NCBI RefSeq assembly: GCF_008905045.1
Contig: NZ_VWMY01000011.1
Span: 62,001-126,000 of the forward strand
From: Streptomyces albicerus
GTDB taxonomy: Bacteria; Actinomycetota; Actinomycetes; Streptomycetales; Streptomycetaceae
Direction of reading: 5' to 3'
Length of the DNA: 64,000 bases
Position 1 is the stretch's first letter. Each line of letters begins with the position of its first letter. The position numbers and the translations under genes were made by a program. The notes beneath the pieces were generated by a model. It did not search any database. It saw only the letters and a list, made by a program, of their open reading frames with translations, and was not told where the DNA came from. This document shows, one piece after another, positions 18,013 through 27,647 of the stretch.

Positions 18013-18960
18013 TTACTGCTTGACGCCGCCGGTGGCCAGGCCGCTCTGCCAGTACCGCTGGAGCAGGAGGAAGGCGATGACGAGCGGGATGATCGAGAGC
18101 AGGGATCCGGTCACGACGAGCGCGAGCATGTCGCTGCTGGCGCCGGCCCCGCCGTTCTGGGCCTGGGAGGCCCAGGAGGAGAGCCCGACCGTGATGGGGT
18201 ACAGGCTCGGGTCGTTGAGCATGATCAGCGGGAGGAAGTAGTTGTTCCAGGTCGCGACGAGCGTGAAGAGCACGACGGTGACCAGGCCCGGTGCCAGCAG
18301 CCGCAGGGCGATCCGGAAGAAGATCCGCAGCTCGCCGGCGCCGTCCATGCGGGCGGCCTCGAGGAGGCTGTCGGGGACGGCGTCCTGTGCGTAGATACGC
18401 ATCAGGTAGAGGCCGAACGGGCTGACGAGCGAGGGCAGGACGATGGCCCAGGGGGTGTTGACCAGCTCCACCTTCGCGAAGAGCAGATAGGTCGGGATGG
18501 CCAGGGCGGTGGTGGGGACCATGATGGCGCCGAGTACGAGGTTGAAGGCGGCGTTGTTGCCGCGGAACCGGAACTTGGCGAAGCCGTATCCGGCGGCGGC
18601 CGCCAGCAGCGCGGCCCCGAGCGCGCTGCCGACGGCGTACAGGACGGTGTTGAGCAGCCAGTGCAGGAAGATTCCGTCGTCGTGCGTCAGGGTCTGCCGG
18701 ATGTTCGTGAGCAGTTGCGGGGTGCGGGAGAACCACAGCCCGAACGTGTTGATCAGGTCCTGGGTGCTCTTGGTCGTCGCGACGAGCAGCCAGAACAGCG
18801 GCAGGAGGAAGTAGGCCAGGGCGGCCAGCATGACGATCGTCAGCGGGGTGCTGCGGCGACGCACCGACGACGGGCGGCGCCGGTTGTCGCGTGCCGTGCG
18901 TGTCCTGCCGGTTGTCGGGGCGCTCGGGGGCGTGGAGGCGGGAGCCACGGAGGTGGTCAT
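18013..18960 (-). CDS. Sugar ABC transporter permease, MalG type
   Basis: A 315-residue integral membrane protein with six predicted helices and the cytoplasmic EAA loop LLEAARMDGAGELRIFFRI, which docks to the ATPase. An Arg/Pro-rich cytoplasmic N-tail precedes the first helix. It pairs with the MalF-type permease whose stop overlaps this start by 4 bases (ATGA). No ATPase gene is nearby; Streptomyces CUT1 importers usually share the distant MsiK ATPase. Substrate is probably the oligosaccharide handled by the GH42 enzyme. Confidence 0.9.
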   Translation of the reverse strand: MTTSVAPASTPPSAPTTGRTRTARDNRRRPSSVRRRSTPLTIVMLAALAYFLLPLFWLLVATTKSTQDLINTFGLWFSRTPQLLTNIRQTLTHDDGIFLHWLLNTVLYAVGSALGAALLAAAAGYGFAKFRFRGNNAAFNLVLGAIMVPTTALAIPTYLLFAKVELVNTPWAIVLPSLVSPFGLYLMRIYAQDAVPDSLLEAARMDGAGELRIFFRIALRLLAPGLVTVVLFTLVATWNNYFLPLIMLNDPSLYPITVGLSSWASQAQNGGAGASSDMLALVVTGSLLSIIPLVIAFLLLQRYWQSGLATGGVKQ

Positions 18961-19856
18961 GAGGTCCTCCTGCGGTTCGCGGTGAGCAGGACGGCGTAGG
19001 AGACGATCACGATGACAAGCCCCAGGAGGAAGGAGACCGCGGCCGCGTAGTTGACCTGCTGGCCGGTGAAGGCGAGCGTGTAGGCGTAGAGGTTGGCGGT
19101 GTACGAACTGTCAATGACGTCCGGGGCGATGCTCTGCAGCAGCTTCGGCTCGTTGAACAGCTGGAAGCTGCCGATCACGGAGAACAGCAGGGTGAGCAGG
19201 AGCGCCGGCCGCAGCGCGGGCAGCTTGACGGACCAGGCGATCCGCCAGGCACCGGCCCCGTCCAGCGCGGCAGCCTCGTACAGATCCTCGGGAATGGTGC
19301 GCAGCGCGGCGTACAGGATGATCATGTTGTAGCCGACGAACTCCCACGTCACGATGTTCGCCAGGCTCCCGAGCATCCAGCCGTCGCTGAGGAAGTGCCA
19401 GACCGGCAGGTCCAGCTTCTCGCTGAGCTGGGCGAACGGGCCGAAGTCCGGCCCGTAGAGGTAGCCCCACATGAGCGTGGCGACCACGCTCGGGACGGCG
19501 TACGGGACGAAGATGCCCAGCCGGATCACGCGCGCCAGCCGCAGCAGTCCGCTGTCGAGGGCGAGCGCGAAGAGCAGGGCCAGGACCAGCATCACAGGGA
19601 CCTGGATCACGAAGAACGTCGCGACCCGCAGCACGCCTTCCCGCAGGAGCGGGTCCTTGACGGCGGTCACATAGTTGTCGAGGCCGACGAACGCCGTCCC
19701 GCCGATGAGCTTCTCCTGGAACAGGCTGATGTAGGCGGCATAGCCGAGCGGGGCGAGGAAGAGCAGGACGAACAGCACCATGAACGGTGCGACGAACAGC
19801 GGCCCTGCCGCACCGCCCGAACGGCGGCGCCCGCCGCGGAGCACCTGATTGGTCAT
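18957..19856 (-). CDS. Sugar ABC transporter permease, MalF type
   Basis: About 299 residues with six predicted membrane helices and the EAA loop LYEAAALDGAGAWRIAWSV. The first helix region AGPLFVAPFMVLFVLLFLAP is typical of CUT1 permeases. The ATG giving MTNQVLRG overlaps the stop of the binding-protein gene by 4 bases, so the three transporter genes are translationally coupled. The upstream extension of the frame lies inside the binding protein gene and is not coding. Confidence 0.9.
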   Translation of the reverse strand: MTNQVLRGGRRRSGGAAGPLFVAPFMVLFVLLFLAPLGYAAYISLFQEKLIGGTAFVGLDNYVTAVKDPLLREGVLRVATFFVIQVPVMLVLALLFALALDSGLLRLARVIRLGIFVPYAVPSVVATLMWGYLYGPDFGPFAQLSEKLDLPVWHFLSDGWMLGSLANIVTWEFVGYNMIILYAALRTIPEDLYEAAALDGAGAWRIAWSVKLPALRPALLLTLLFSVIGSFQLFNEPKLLQSIAPDVIDSSYTANLYAYTLAFTGQQVNYAAAVSFLLGLVIVIVSYAVLLTANRRRTS

Positions 19857-21244
19857 TGGCCACCCTTGACGGTGAAGCCCTGGCTCTTGGCGTATGTGGT
19901 GATCCGCTTCTGCCACTGGTCGAGCGCGCCGACGGTGTCGGTCTTCTTGGCGAGGGACTTGCCGACGGTCTCGGTCCAGTCCGTCACCACCTGGTCGAGG
20001 AACGGCGGCCACTGGAACTCCGGACTGACCGTGCTACTGACGTCCGCGAACATCTGGTTGACCTTCTGGCCTCCGTAGAAGGCGGGCGCGTCACCGACGA
20101 AGGCGGGGTCCGCGAGCAGCGACTTCGTCGCCGGGAAGAAGGACTGCTTGGTGGCGAAGAGCTGGGCGCTGGCGGGGTCGCTGTTGAGGAACTGCGCGAA
20201 CTGCGCAGCCGCGATGGGGTTTTGGGTCGCCTTGATGACCGCGCTCGTCGAACCGCCCCAGTTGCCCGAGCTCGGCTTGGCGGCGTCCCACTGCGGCAGC
20301 GGGGCCGCCCGCCACTTGCCGGCGGTCGACTTGGCGGAACCGGAGAGGAAGACCGGCCCCCAGGCCGCCGTGATCCAGGTGGCGTACTTGCCCTGGTTGA
20401 GGCCGGCGTACCACCCGTCGGTGAAGTCCGGGTCGGCGCTGATGACTCCGTCCTGCGCGAGCCCTCCCCAGTACGCCGCGAGCTTCCTGGAGGTCTCGTC
20501 CGCGACGCTGATGGTGACATCGCTCTTGCCGGCGGTCCGGTACGGCTTGGCACCCGCCTGCCACAGCAGGCCGTGCCAGGCGGCGGCCTCGTTCGCGGCG
20601 AGGTTGGTGAGGTAGATCCTCGGGTTGGCCTTGTGGAGCCTGCGTGCCGCGGCGGCGAACTCGTCCCAGGTCTTCGGCGGTTCGATCCCGTACTCGTCGA
20701 AGATGTCCTGCCGGTACAGCATGCCCATCGGGCCGGTGTCCTGCGGGATCGCCCAGACCTCGCCGCCCGGGCCGCTGACCTGCCCCCACGTCCAGTCGAC
20801 GAACGTGTCCTTCAACTCCGTGGCGCCGTACGGCCGCAGGTCCATCAGGCTGTCCGTGATGGTGAACGTCGGGATGGCCTGGTACTCGATCTGCACCACG
20901 TCCGGAGCGCCCTTGCCGGCCTTCAGCGCCGTCCGCAGCTTCGTGTAGTGCGCCACGCCCTGACCGGCGTTGACGACCTTGACCTTGATGGCCGGGTACT
21001 TCTTCTCGAAGAGCGCGATCTCCTGGGCGATGTCCGGGACCCACGTCCAGAACGTCAGCTCGGTCGGAGTCTTCATCGCCTTGTCGATGTCGGCCTGGCT
21101 GACCGGCTCGGCGGAAGCGGAGGAGCCGCCGGTGTCGTCGCTGCCGCCGCACGCGGACAGCGCGGCGCCCAGCGATACGGCTCCCGCGGTGGTGAGGACG
21201 GTTCTACGGCTTACCTGAGGACGATGTGCGAAGGATCTGGGCAT
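19853..21244 (-). CDS. Sugar ABC transporter substrate-binding lipoprotein
   Basis: A 463-residue extracellular binding protein of the CUT1 type. The N-terminus has a twin-arginine motif (SRRTVLTTAG) followed by a lipobox LSAC, so the protein is probably exported folded by Tat and anchored by lipid. The body has ELTFWTWVPDIAQEIALFEK and VVNAGQGVAHYTKLRTAL, the usual solute-binding fold. It captures the oligosaccharide for the MalF/MalG pair encoded next. The first gene of the coupled transporter set. Confidence 0.9.
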   Translation of the reverse strand: MPRSFAHRPQVSRRTVLTTAGAVSLGAALSACGGSDDTGGSSASAEPVSQADIDKAMKTPTELTFWTWVPDIAQEIALFEKKYPAIKVKVVNAGQGVAHYTKLRTALKAGKGAPDVVQIEYQAIPTFTITDSLMDLRPYGATELKDTFVDWTWGQVSGPGGEVWAIPQDTGPMGMLYRQDIFDEYGIEPPKTWDEFAAAARRLHKANPRIYLTNLAANEAAAWHGLLWQAGAKPYRTAGKSDVTISVADETSRKLAAYWGGLAQDGVISADPDFTDGWYAGLNQGKYATWITAAWGPVFLSGSAKSTAGKWRAAPLPQWDAAKPSSGNWGGSTSAVIKATQNPIAAAQFAQFLNSDPASAQLFATKQSFFPATKSLLADPAFVGDAPAFYGGQKVNQMFADVSSTVSPEFQWPPFLDQVVTDWTETVGKSLAKKTDTVGALDQWQKRITTYAKSQGFTVKGGQ

Positions 21245-21580
21245 GGTGAACTCCCGCCGGTGGGCGAAGGATTCCGGACGCCTGGCGACGGCGCGCGGAT
21301 CAGGGGTGGGTGAGGCGGAGGAGAAGCGCGGACGACACCAACAGGGCGTCGGGGTGGGCCAGTTGAAAGGCGCGGCCCGTGCCGCGCGGACGGAAGCCCG
21401 CGGTGGGGGCAGCGCGGGACCGAGCTGAGGCGAGTCTCTGCGGCCTGCCTCGGGATCAGCGGCCCAGCCGGAAACGGCGGGGCTGGGGCCGGTTGACCTT
21501 GATCAGCGGTGGATGAGGGCCCTCCATACGCGATCGCGGTCCCCGACCAGGCGGCCGCTACACGGACGGAGAGCGGTGCG
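21245..21580. other. Leader region of the sugar importer operon
   Basis: About 335 bases between the LacI regulator stop and the binding-protein start. A promoter is expected here, but I find no copy of the palindrome seen upstream of the regulator gene. The short open frames are GC-rich shadows. Confidence 0.5.
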
Positions 21581-22636
21581 TCACCCGTGTCCCGGGGTCG
21601 TCCGGGGCGGCGGGGGCGCGGTCGAGGAGCGTACGACGAGCTCGACCGGTGGGTCGCTCGCCAGTAGAGGGTCCTGGTGCGGCTTTTCGATGGCGTGCAC
21701 GAGGAGCTTGAGGCCCTCCTGGGCCACGGCGTCGAACGGCTGGCGCACCGTGGTCAGCGGAGGAGTCACATAGGCGGCGACCGGGATGTCGTCGAACCCG
21801 ACGACGCTGACGTCGTCCGGCACGCGTCGGCCGGCTTCCGTCAGGGCGCGGATCAGCCCGATGGCCATGTCGTCGTTCGCGGCGAACACCGCGGTCACGT
21901 CGCCGTCGGAAGCCAATTCGCAGCCCGCCGCGTATCCGGACGCGGCCGACCAGTCCCCCTGGACGACGGACGGTTCGTCCCGGCCGTGGGCCTTCAGCGC
22001 CGCTCGCCATCCGTCGAGACGGTCCCTGGCGGCGTACCACCGCTGCGGACCGGCGAGGTGGTGGACCGTCGCGTGCCCCAGGCCGAGCAGATGCTCGGTG
22101 GCGGCCCGCGCGAGCAGGTCGGAGCCGACGCCCGCGGTCACCACCCGGGGGCCGGCGAAGTCCGGTGGCGCGCCGAGGACGAGGACCGGCACCTCGACGT
22201 GGATGGAGACCTTGCTCTCGTCGATCGGCTCGGAGATGACGATGCCGTCCACACCCTGTTCGAGCAGCGACTCCACGGCGCCGGCGATACCTCCGGGGTC
22301 GCCTTCCAGCGTGTTGACCACGCGGAGGGCGTATCCCGTGTCGCGGGCGGCTCGCTCGATGCCCATGAGCAGTGAGGCGGGTCCGTACAAGGCCGTCCCG
22401 AGCGTCACCACGCCGATGGACCGCGTGCGTCCGGAGGCCAGCGCCCGGGCCGCGTTGTTCAGCCGGTAGCCGAGTTCGTCGGCGGCTTCGAGAACGCGTC
22501 GGCGTACGTCGGCGGAGACGTACTGCTCGTCGTTGAAGACCCTGGACACCGTCTTCTGCGAGACGCCCGCCAGGCGTGCCACATCCACACTGCGCGGCGC
22601 AGCGGAGCTCCCGCCCCGTCCTACCGGTCGCGTCAT
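21581..22636 (-). CDS. LacI family transcriptional regulator
   Basis: A 351-residue regulator. The N-terminal helix-turn-helix VDVARLAGVSQKTVSRVFN and hinge LNNAARALASGRTRSIGVV are typical, followed by a periplasmic-binding-like effector domain. It heads the sugar importer/glycosidase set on the same strand and probably represses it until an oligosaccharide is bound. Two adjacent palindromes just upstream suggest it also controls itself. GGGAG precedes the ATG. Confidence 0.9.
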   Translation of the reverse strand: MTRPVGRGGSSAAPRSVDVARLAGVSQKTVSRVFNDEQYVSADVRRRVLEAADELGYRLNNAARALASGRTRSIGVVTLGTALYGPASLLMGIERAARDTGYALRVVNTLEGDPGGIAGAVESLLEQGVDGIVISEPIDESKVSIHVEVPVLVLGAPPDFAGPRVVTAGVGSDLLARAATEHLLGLGHATVHHLAGPQRWYAARDRLDGWRAALKAHGRDEPSVVQGDWSAASGYAAGCELASDGDVTAVFAANDDMAIGLIRALTEAGRRVPDDVSVVGFDDIPVAAYVTPPLTTVRQPFDAVAQEGLKLLVHAIEKPHQDPLLASDPPVELVVRSSTAPPPPRTTPGHG

Positions 22637-22683
22637 GGCATCTCCCGATGGCCGCTCGCGGAATCTCCGATGATTCCTTCGTA

Positions 22684-22711
22684 TGACTGCGCAGCCATGT
22701 CTACGCAGTCA
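22684..22711. promoter_or_regulatory. Two adjacent 14-bp operator-like palindromes upstream of lacI-type gene
   Basis: TGACTGCGCAGCCA and TGTCTACGCAGTCA lie end to end. Each is an imperfect copy of the palindrome TGACTGCGCAGTCA, the size and CG-centred symmetry expected of a LacI-family operator. As a pair they also give perfect 11-base outer arms (22681-22691 and 22704-22714). The site begins about 48 bases upstream of the regulator start, which fits autoregulation. Confidence 0.65.
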
Positions 22712-22851
22712 TACGCCACCCGTCAAGAGTCTGGAACGCATCCGTAACAGCCAGTACCGACCACTCGAGGGCTTTCAGCGTCGGCGAGAAGACGACTGGA
22801 CATGCACCCTGTCGGCCTGGCCGATGCCGCATGACGTCACGTCACGTCACG

Positions 22852-23757
22852 TCAGGGCAGGACGCCCGCGGTGGTGGGCACGGTGTGGCGCAGGCGGGCG
22901 GCGTCCTGGCTGGGTGGTGCGCCGAACTGGCGGCGGTATTCCCGGCTGAACTGCGAGGGGTTGTCGTAGCCGACTCGGTGGCCGACGCCGGTGACGTCGC
23001 CCGGGTGGGTGGCGAGCAGCAGCCGGGCCTCCTGGAGCCGGATCTGTTTCTGGAACTGGATGGGGCTCATCGCGGTCACCGCCTGGAAGTTGCGGTAGAA
23101 GGCGGAGACGCTCATGCCGGACATGCGTGCCACGTCCTCGACCCGGAACGGCTGCGCGTAGTGCTCGCGGATCCATCGCACGGCCCGGGAGACATGGCTG
23201 AGGCCGCTGTCGGCCAGGCCGAGTTGGCGCACCGTCGCGCCCTGCTCGCCGGTGATCAGGCGCCACAGGATCTCGCGTTTGACCAGCGGGGCCAGCACCG
23301 CCCGGTCGCGGGGTTCGTCGAGCAGGCGCAGCAGCCGGACCACCGCATCGAGCATCGCGGCCGAGGCGTCGCTGACGGCGATCCCCGACGGCACGCTCCC
23401 GTCGGCCCGGGGGGTGTCTCCGGGACCGGCCTGCAGCAGCAGTTCGGCGACGGCGGACGGTTCCAGCGTGAGACCGAAGCCGAGAGCCGGCTGCTCGGGA
23501 TCGGCCTGGGTGAACTGCCCCGTGACGGGCAGGTCGACGGATGCGACCAGGTACTGCCCGGGGCCGTACTCGAACACCCGGTCGCCCAGCGCGAGGCGTT
23601 TGGCGCCCTGGGCGATGACCGCCAGCACCGTGCCGGACATCGACGGCGCGGGCGGATCGGACCGCTCGACCTTGGAGATGAGTACGCCGTCGATGGCCGT
23701 GGTCCAGTCGGGCCGCGCGTGCCGGGCCAACAAGGTGCGGAGTTCGTCGAGGTCCAT
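22852..23757 (-). CDS. AraC family transcriptional regulator
   Basis: About 301 residues. The N-terminal two thirds match the AraC_N (cupin-like) effector domain, with FEYGPGQYLVASVDLPVTGQ. The C-terminal 100 residues hold two helix-turn-helix units: VEDVARMSGMSVSAFYRNFQ and VTGVGHRVGYDNPSQFSREY. It is divergent from the monooxygenase and esterase genes and may activate them. The start is placed at MDLDELRT; a longer version from 23814 is possible but adds an atypical Cys-rich tail. Confidence 0.85.
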   Translation of the reverse strand: MDLDELRTLLARHARPDWTTAIDGVLISKVERSDPPAPSMSGTVLAVIAQGAKRLALGDRVFEYGPGQYLVASVDLPVTGQFTQADPEQPALGFGLTLEPSAVAELLLQAGPGDTPRADGSVPSGIAVSDASAAMLDAVVRLLRLLDEPRDRAVLAPLVKREILWRLITGEQGATVRQLGLADSGLSHVSRAVRWIREHYAQPFRVEDVARMSGMSVSAFYRNFQAVTAMSPIQFQKQIRLQEARLLLATHPGDVTGVGHRVGYDNPSQFSREYRRQFGAPPSQDAARLRHTVPTTAGVLP

Positions 23758-23950
23758 GCACCCATTGCAACACCCCTCCAGCCCTCTGCTCCCGCACGCG
23801 AGAGGATCGTGCAAGGGCCCGCGAGCATCGTTCTACCGTTTCCGCAGGTCACGCCGGTTGAATGGAGTCACTGGAATCCAAGGGCAAGCCACTGGGCTCT
23901 CGCTCCAGGACAGCACATCAACATTCCGTCGCCGCAGAAGAAGGTAAGTC

Positions 23951-24268
23951 GTGATCGCCACCTACGGATTCAACGCCACCCTGACCGCCAAGCCCGGAAT
24001 GGGCGACCGCCTGGTCGACCTGCTGCTGACCGGCCTGCACGAGGGAAGCCCCGGCGCGAGCGAATACTGCGTCGTCTACCTCGTCTCCCGTTCGGCGTCC
24101 AACCCCGACGTCGTCCACATCACCGAGGGCTGGACCAGCGAGGAGGACCACCACCGGCTCTTCGCCGGCGAGGCGGCCCAGGCCCTCGTGTCGCAGATCG
24201 AGGGGCTGCTGGCCGGGGAGTCCAAGTACACCGACTACGTCCCGGTCCGCGGCAAGGCCGCCTTCTGA
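23951..24268 (+). CDS. Antibiotic biosynthesis monooxygenase (ABM) domain protein, putative quinol monooxygenase
   Basis: A 105-residue single ferredoxin-like ABM domain: IATYGFNATLTAKPG first strand and helix, EYCVVYLVSRSASN central strands and HITEGWTSEEDHHRLFAGE, the usual W-x-S helix start. Such dimers oxidise quinols or aromatic compounds without cofactor, or serve as stress proteins. Transcribed toward the downstream esterase gene, with about 170 bases between. The GTG follows AAGAAGG. Confidence 0.8.
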   Translation: MIATYGFNATLTAKPGMGDRLVDLLLTGLHEGSPGASEYCVVYLVSRSASNPDVVHITEGWTSEEDHHRLFAGEAAQALVSQIEGLLAGESKYTDYVPVRGKAAF

Positions 24269-24439
24269 GACCCGCTGACCGATCGGCCGGTCCTACCCCG
24301 ATCCCCGATCCGGTCCGACGGGCCCGACACCGGTCGCATCCCTGCCCATCTGGCAGGCACGGTCAGCCGGCGGCAGCGCCTGTCGACCGGCTCTCTCCTT
24401 ACCTGATCACTCGGCCAAACCCGACGAAAGGTGGCCATC

Positions 24440-25408
24440 ATGGCCCTGGCGCGACCCGACCTGGATCCCGAACTGCGTGCGCTGCTCGCCGACATGCCAC
24501 TCATGACCCACCTCAGTCCGGAGGTGCTGGCACAGCTGCGCCAGCTCCCGCCGACACCGGTCGACACCCTCCTCGAAGGCCGCCCGGTCGACCGACGCGA
24601 GGTCACCGTGCCCAGTGGCGACGGCGCGCAGATCCCCCTGTCGATCTTCAGCCCCGCCGGGGCCGATCGCTCCACGGGCGCTCCGTGCGTCTACTGGATG
24701 CACGGCGGCGGGATGGTCATGGGGGATCGCTTCTCGCAGATCGACATCCCGCTGGAGTGGCTCGACCGGTTCGGCGCCGTCGTGATCTCCGTGGACTACC
24801 GGTTGGCGCCGGACGCCACCGGCACGACCCTGGTCGACGACTGCTACCAGGGGCTGCTCTGGATCGCCGAGCACGCCGACGACCTGGGCATCGATCCTGC
24901 CCGCATCGTCGTCGCGGGCGTCAGCGCCGGCGGCGGCCTCGCCGCGGGAGTCACCCTGATGGCACGCGACCGTGGCACCCCGGCCATCGCCGCCCAGATG
25001 CTTGTCTGCCCCATGCTCGACCACCGCAACACCACCACCGCGAGTCGGCAGTACTCCGGCACACCCGGCGTCTGGACCCGCGAGATGAACGAGTTCGGAT
25101 GGCGATCCGTTCTCGGCGGCCTCGAGGACGCCCAGGTGCCCGGCTACATCTCACCCGCGGTGGCCGACGACCTCTCGAGCCTGCCGACCACCTACATCGA
25201 CGTCGGCTCGGCCGAGGTCTTCCGCGACGAGGACGTCGACTACGCCACCCGGATCTGGGCGGCCGGCGGCCAGGCGGAACTGCACGTCTGGGCCGGCGGG
25301 TTCCACGGATTCGACGCGCTGTACCCGCAGGCACGGGTCTCGGCCGGGGCACGCCGGACACGCAATGACTGGCTCGCCCGAGTCCTGAGTCCGGCTTCCG
25401 TCGCATAG
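24440..25408 (+). CDS. Alpha/beta hydrolase, hormone-sensitive lipase family esterase
   Basis: A 322-residue esterase. HGGGMVMG is the oxyanion-hole motif of the HSL family, GVSAGGG the nucleophile elbow (Ser), DEDV after VGSAEVFR the acid region, and GGFHGFD the catalytic His. Substrates are likely short-chain esters. Together with the ABM protein and divergent AraC regulator it may form a small detoxification or catabolic unit. The ATG lies 9 bases after AAAGG; a GTG just upstream lacks spacing. Confidence 0.88.
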   Translation: MALARPDLDPELRALLADMPLMTHLSPEVLAQLRQLPPTPVDTLLEGRPVDRREVTVPSGDGAQIPLSIFSPAGADRSTGAPCVYWMHGGGMVMGDRFSQIDIPLEWLDRFGAVVISVDYRLAPDATGTTLVDDCYQGLLWIAEHADDLGIDPARIVVAGVSAGGGLAAGVTLMARDRGTPAIAAQMLVCPMLDHRNTTTASRQYSGTPGVWTREMNEFGWRSVLGGLEDAQVPGYISPAVADDLSSLPTTYIDVGSAEVFRDEDVDYATRIWAAGGQAELHVWAGGFHGFDALYPQARVSAGARRTRNDWLARVLSPASVA

Positions 25409-25492
25409 CGCTGCCGCACAACTGCCAGGCCCGTCAGAGCAGTTCCCAGGGAAGGCGGCACGGCCGTCGCACTGCCGCCCGTACAACTCGTC

Positions 25493-25702
25493 GTGGCCAC
25501 GTGCACCTTGGTCGGAGCACATGGGCAGACGAAGGCCACCTCAGTGTCCGGCGGATGCCGGCCGTACGATCAAGTACTCTTCGTCGACTTCCGGACCGAG
25601 TACACCTGGCAAGGTCAAGAGATCCTGACCTCGGAGGACGACCTGCCACGGATCTTGGCTCCGCTCGTAGAGCTCGTCGAAGCGGCAACGGAGCGAGGTT
25701 GA
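25493..25702 (+). pseudogene. Short open frame, possible C-terminal remnant of an unrecognised gene
   Basis: A frame of 69 codons whose second half (VLFVDFRTEYTWQGQEIL, then LPRILAPLVELVEAA) looks like real protein, with balanced acidic and hydrophobic residues, while the first part is random-looking. No ribosome site is seen. I read it as the end of a decayed gene, of unknown family. Confidence 0.3.
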
Positions 25703-25814
25703 GGAACAAGCCTTGTCCGGTTCCTGGCGCGCCCGGCTCGCGGTCGCGGCGAAGCGTGCTCAGCTCGCCGGCGTGGTTGCCACAGACACCCTCGGCCTTC
25801 CCTTTTGGGCAAGG

Positions 25815-26993
25815 TCAAGAGTTGTAAGAGGTGAGTGCGGCGACCACTCGGTTGACCATGTCCTCGTCCGTGGTCAACGGGGTCGGGGTGTAGGACAGGA
25901 CGAAGCGGAGCCGGAGGTCGAGGGTGGAGAACACGCGGGTGCGGTAGCCGTACACCTCGCCGGTCTTTCCCCAGAACGTCACGCCGTTCACCGTGGCCGT
26001 CTGCAGGCCCATGCCGTAGCGGGCGGGGCTGCCGTCCTTCAGCATGCGGACCTCGGCCGGGGGCAGTGTCCAGAGCTTGTCCATCGCCCGGCGCGGCAGC
26101 AAGTCGCCGGAGAACAACGCCTGTTGGAAACTGAAGAGATCGTCGACGGTGGAGACCAGTTCGCCCTCGCCCCATGTGCTTGACGGGTTGTAGACGGTGG
26201 CGTCGCGCAGGGAGCCATCGGTCATCCGCAGATACCCGTGCACATGCGGACCGTGCAGGCGGGGGTCGTCGCCCGGTGTCAGCGTGCGTCTGAGGCCGAG
26301 CGGTCGCAGGACGCGGCAACTGATCGCCTCGCCGTAGCGCTGTCCGGTCAGCTTCTCGATGAGGAGGGCGAGGAGTACGTAGTTGATGCCCCGGTACTCC
26401 TGCTTGGTGCCCGGGCGGAACTTCAGCGGGCCGTGCGTCACTGTCCGCACCCACTCGTGCGGCGTCCAGCGGTCGAACCGGTGCCTCAGGGCGGCCTCCG
26501 GCGTGCTCGTGTCAGGGATGCCCTGGTGATCGGGGATTCCGCTGGTGTGGTTGAGGAGTTGAGTGACGGTGATGCGAGCGAAGTCGGACGGGAGCAGCCC
26601 CGGAAGGTAGCGCCCGATCGGTGCGTTCAGCTCCACGCGGCGCTCTGTCCACAGCTGGAGCACGACCGTGGCCACGAAGGCCTTGGTGACGCTGCCCGCG
26701 CGGAACCTGTCGTCGGGGCGTGCGGCACGCCCGGTGGTGAGATCGGCCAGGCCTGTGGTGCCGTACCAGTGGTCCGTGCCATGGGCGGCCCGTAGTTGGG
26801 CGGAGGTGGCCGGCGGGTGGGAGAGGTCGGAGATCGCCGCCTGTAAGGCGCCGATGTCCAAGCCGGTGTCCAGCTCCTCGCGCCTGGCGGAGTCCGCCGC
26901 CGCCCGGGAAGCCGCACTTCCGGCCGCGACCAGCACGGCACCGGCCACAGAACCACGGGCCAGAGAACGTCGGGAGATCGACTGAGAGGTCAT
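25815..26993 (-). CDS. Tat-exported serine hydrolase, D-alanyl-D-alanine carboxypeptidase/class C beta-lactamase family
   Basis: A 392-residue penicillin-recognising enzyme. A twin-arginine signal (ISRRSLARGSVAGAVLVAAG) precedes the domain. Catalytic motifs occur in order: SVTK (S-x-x-K nucleophile), YRGIN in the Y-x-N position, and WGKTGE (K-T-G). This matches DD-carboxypeptidases such as Streptomyces R61 in layout. It may trim peptidoglycan peptides outside the membrane. The start chosen gives MTSQSISRR; an ATG three codons upstream is also possible. Confidence 0.85.
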   Translation of the reverse strand: MTSQSISRRSLARGSVAGAVLVAAGSAASRAAADSARREELDTGLDIGALQAAISDLSHPPATSAQLRAAHGTDHWYGTTGLADLTTGRAARPDDRFRAGSVTKAFVATVVLQLWTERRVELNAPIGRYLPGLLPSDFARITVTQLLNHTSGIPDHQGIPDTSTPEAALRHRFDRWTPHEWVRTVTHGPLKFRPGTKQEYRGINYVLLALLIEKLTGQRYGEAISCRVLRPLGLRRTLTPGDDPRLHGPHVHGYLRMTDGSLRDATVYNPSSTWGEGELVSTVDDLFSFQQALFSGDLLPRRAMDKLWTLPPAEVRMLKDGSPARYGMGLQTATVNGVTFWGKTGEVYGYRTRVFSTLDLRLRFVLSYTPTPLTTDEDMVNRVVAALTSYNS

Positions 26994-27647
26994 GGAGCTC
27001 ATGCTGCCGACGGCCCCACAACCCGGGCATCCGGGATGTCCCCCAGGTATCCCTGACCCGACCCGTACCCGCCGGTGCACTCGAGCTGAGCCTCGATGCA
27101 CCGAGCAACAGCCGGTCCAGGGCTTGGACTTGAAGACGCGGATGTTCTCTGAGCTGGGATGACGGGGCTTCCTACGGCCAGCAGTGTGGCCGGCATGGCC
27201 GCGCCTCGGCACCTTCAAAAGTGGCGGTCTCGACGCCGGTCGGCGAGGTGGCTGAAGCACCCACATGCCCGACTCGCAAAGCGTCACGACCTCGTGAGCC
27301 CCAGACTCACCACGGAATCCATCTTCAAGCTGGTGAGGTATATCGCCCAGGACCAAACGCAAACCAGCGGGCGAAACGCTCTTTCAGGAATCCGGCGCCG
27401 CCGTCCCGGAACCGTATGGCTGGCGGATCGCACACAACCGGCGTACCAGAAAGTCGTCGAGAGAAATCCGGAAGGCGGTGTCGGATCGGGGCTGAGGTGT
27501 TCGTAGCAAGGGTGGGAGGCCGCCCACGAGGGGCGTCCCACGCCACACGCGATTCGACCGGACGGCCTCTGCTGCGACCGATGCGATCGGCGCCGCGGTC
27601 CGGTTGAATCGAACTACGACAAAACCGGCAAGAAGGGAACTGCGTCC
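26994..27647. other. Long non-coding spacer
   Basis: About 650 bases between divergent serine hydrolase and RibD-like genes. Open frames here are short and lack family signatures on either strand. GC content looks locally lower near 27340-27380. No repeat or RNA is recognised. Confidence 0.45.
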
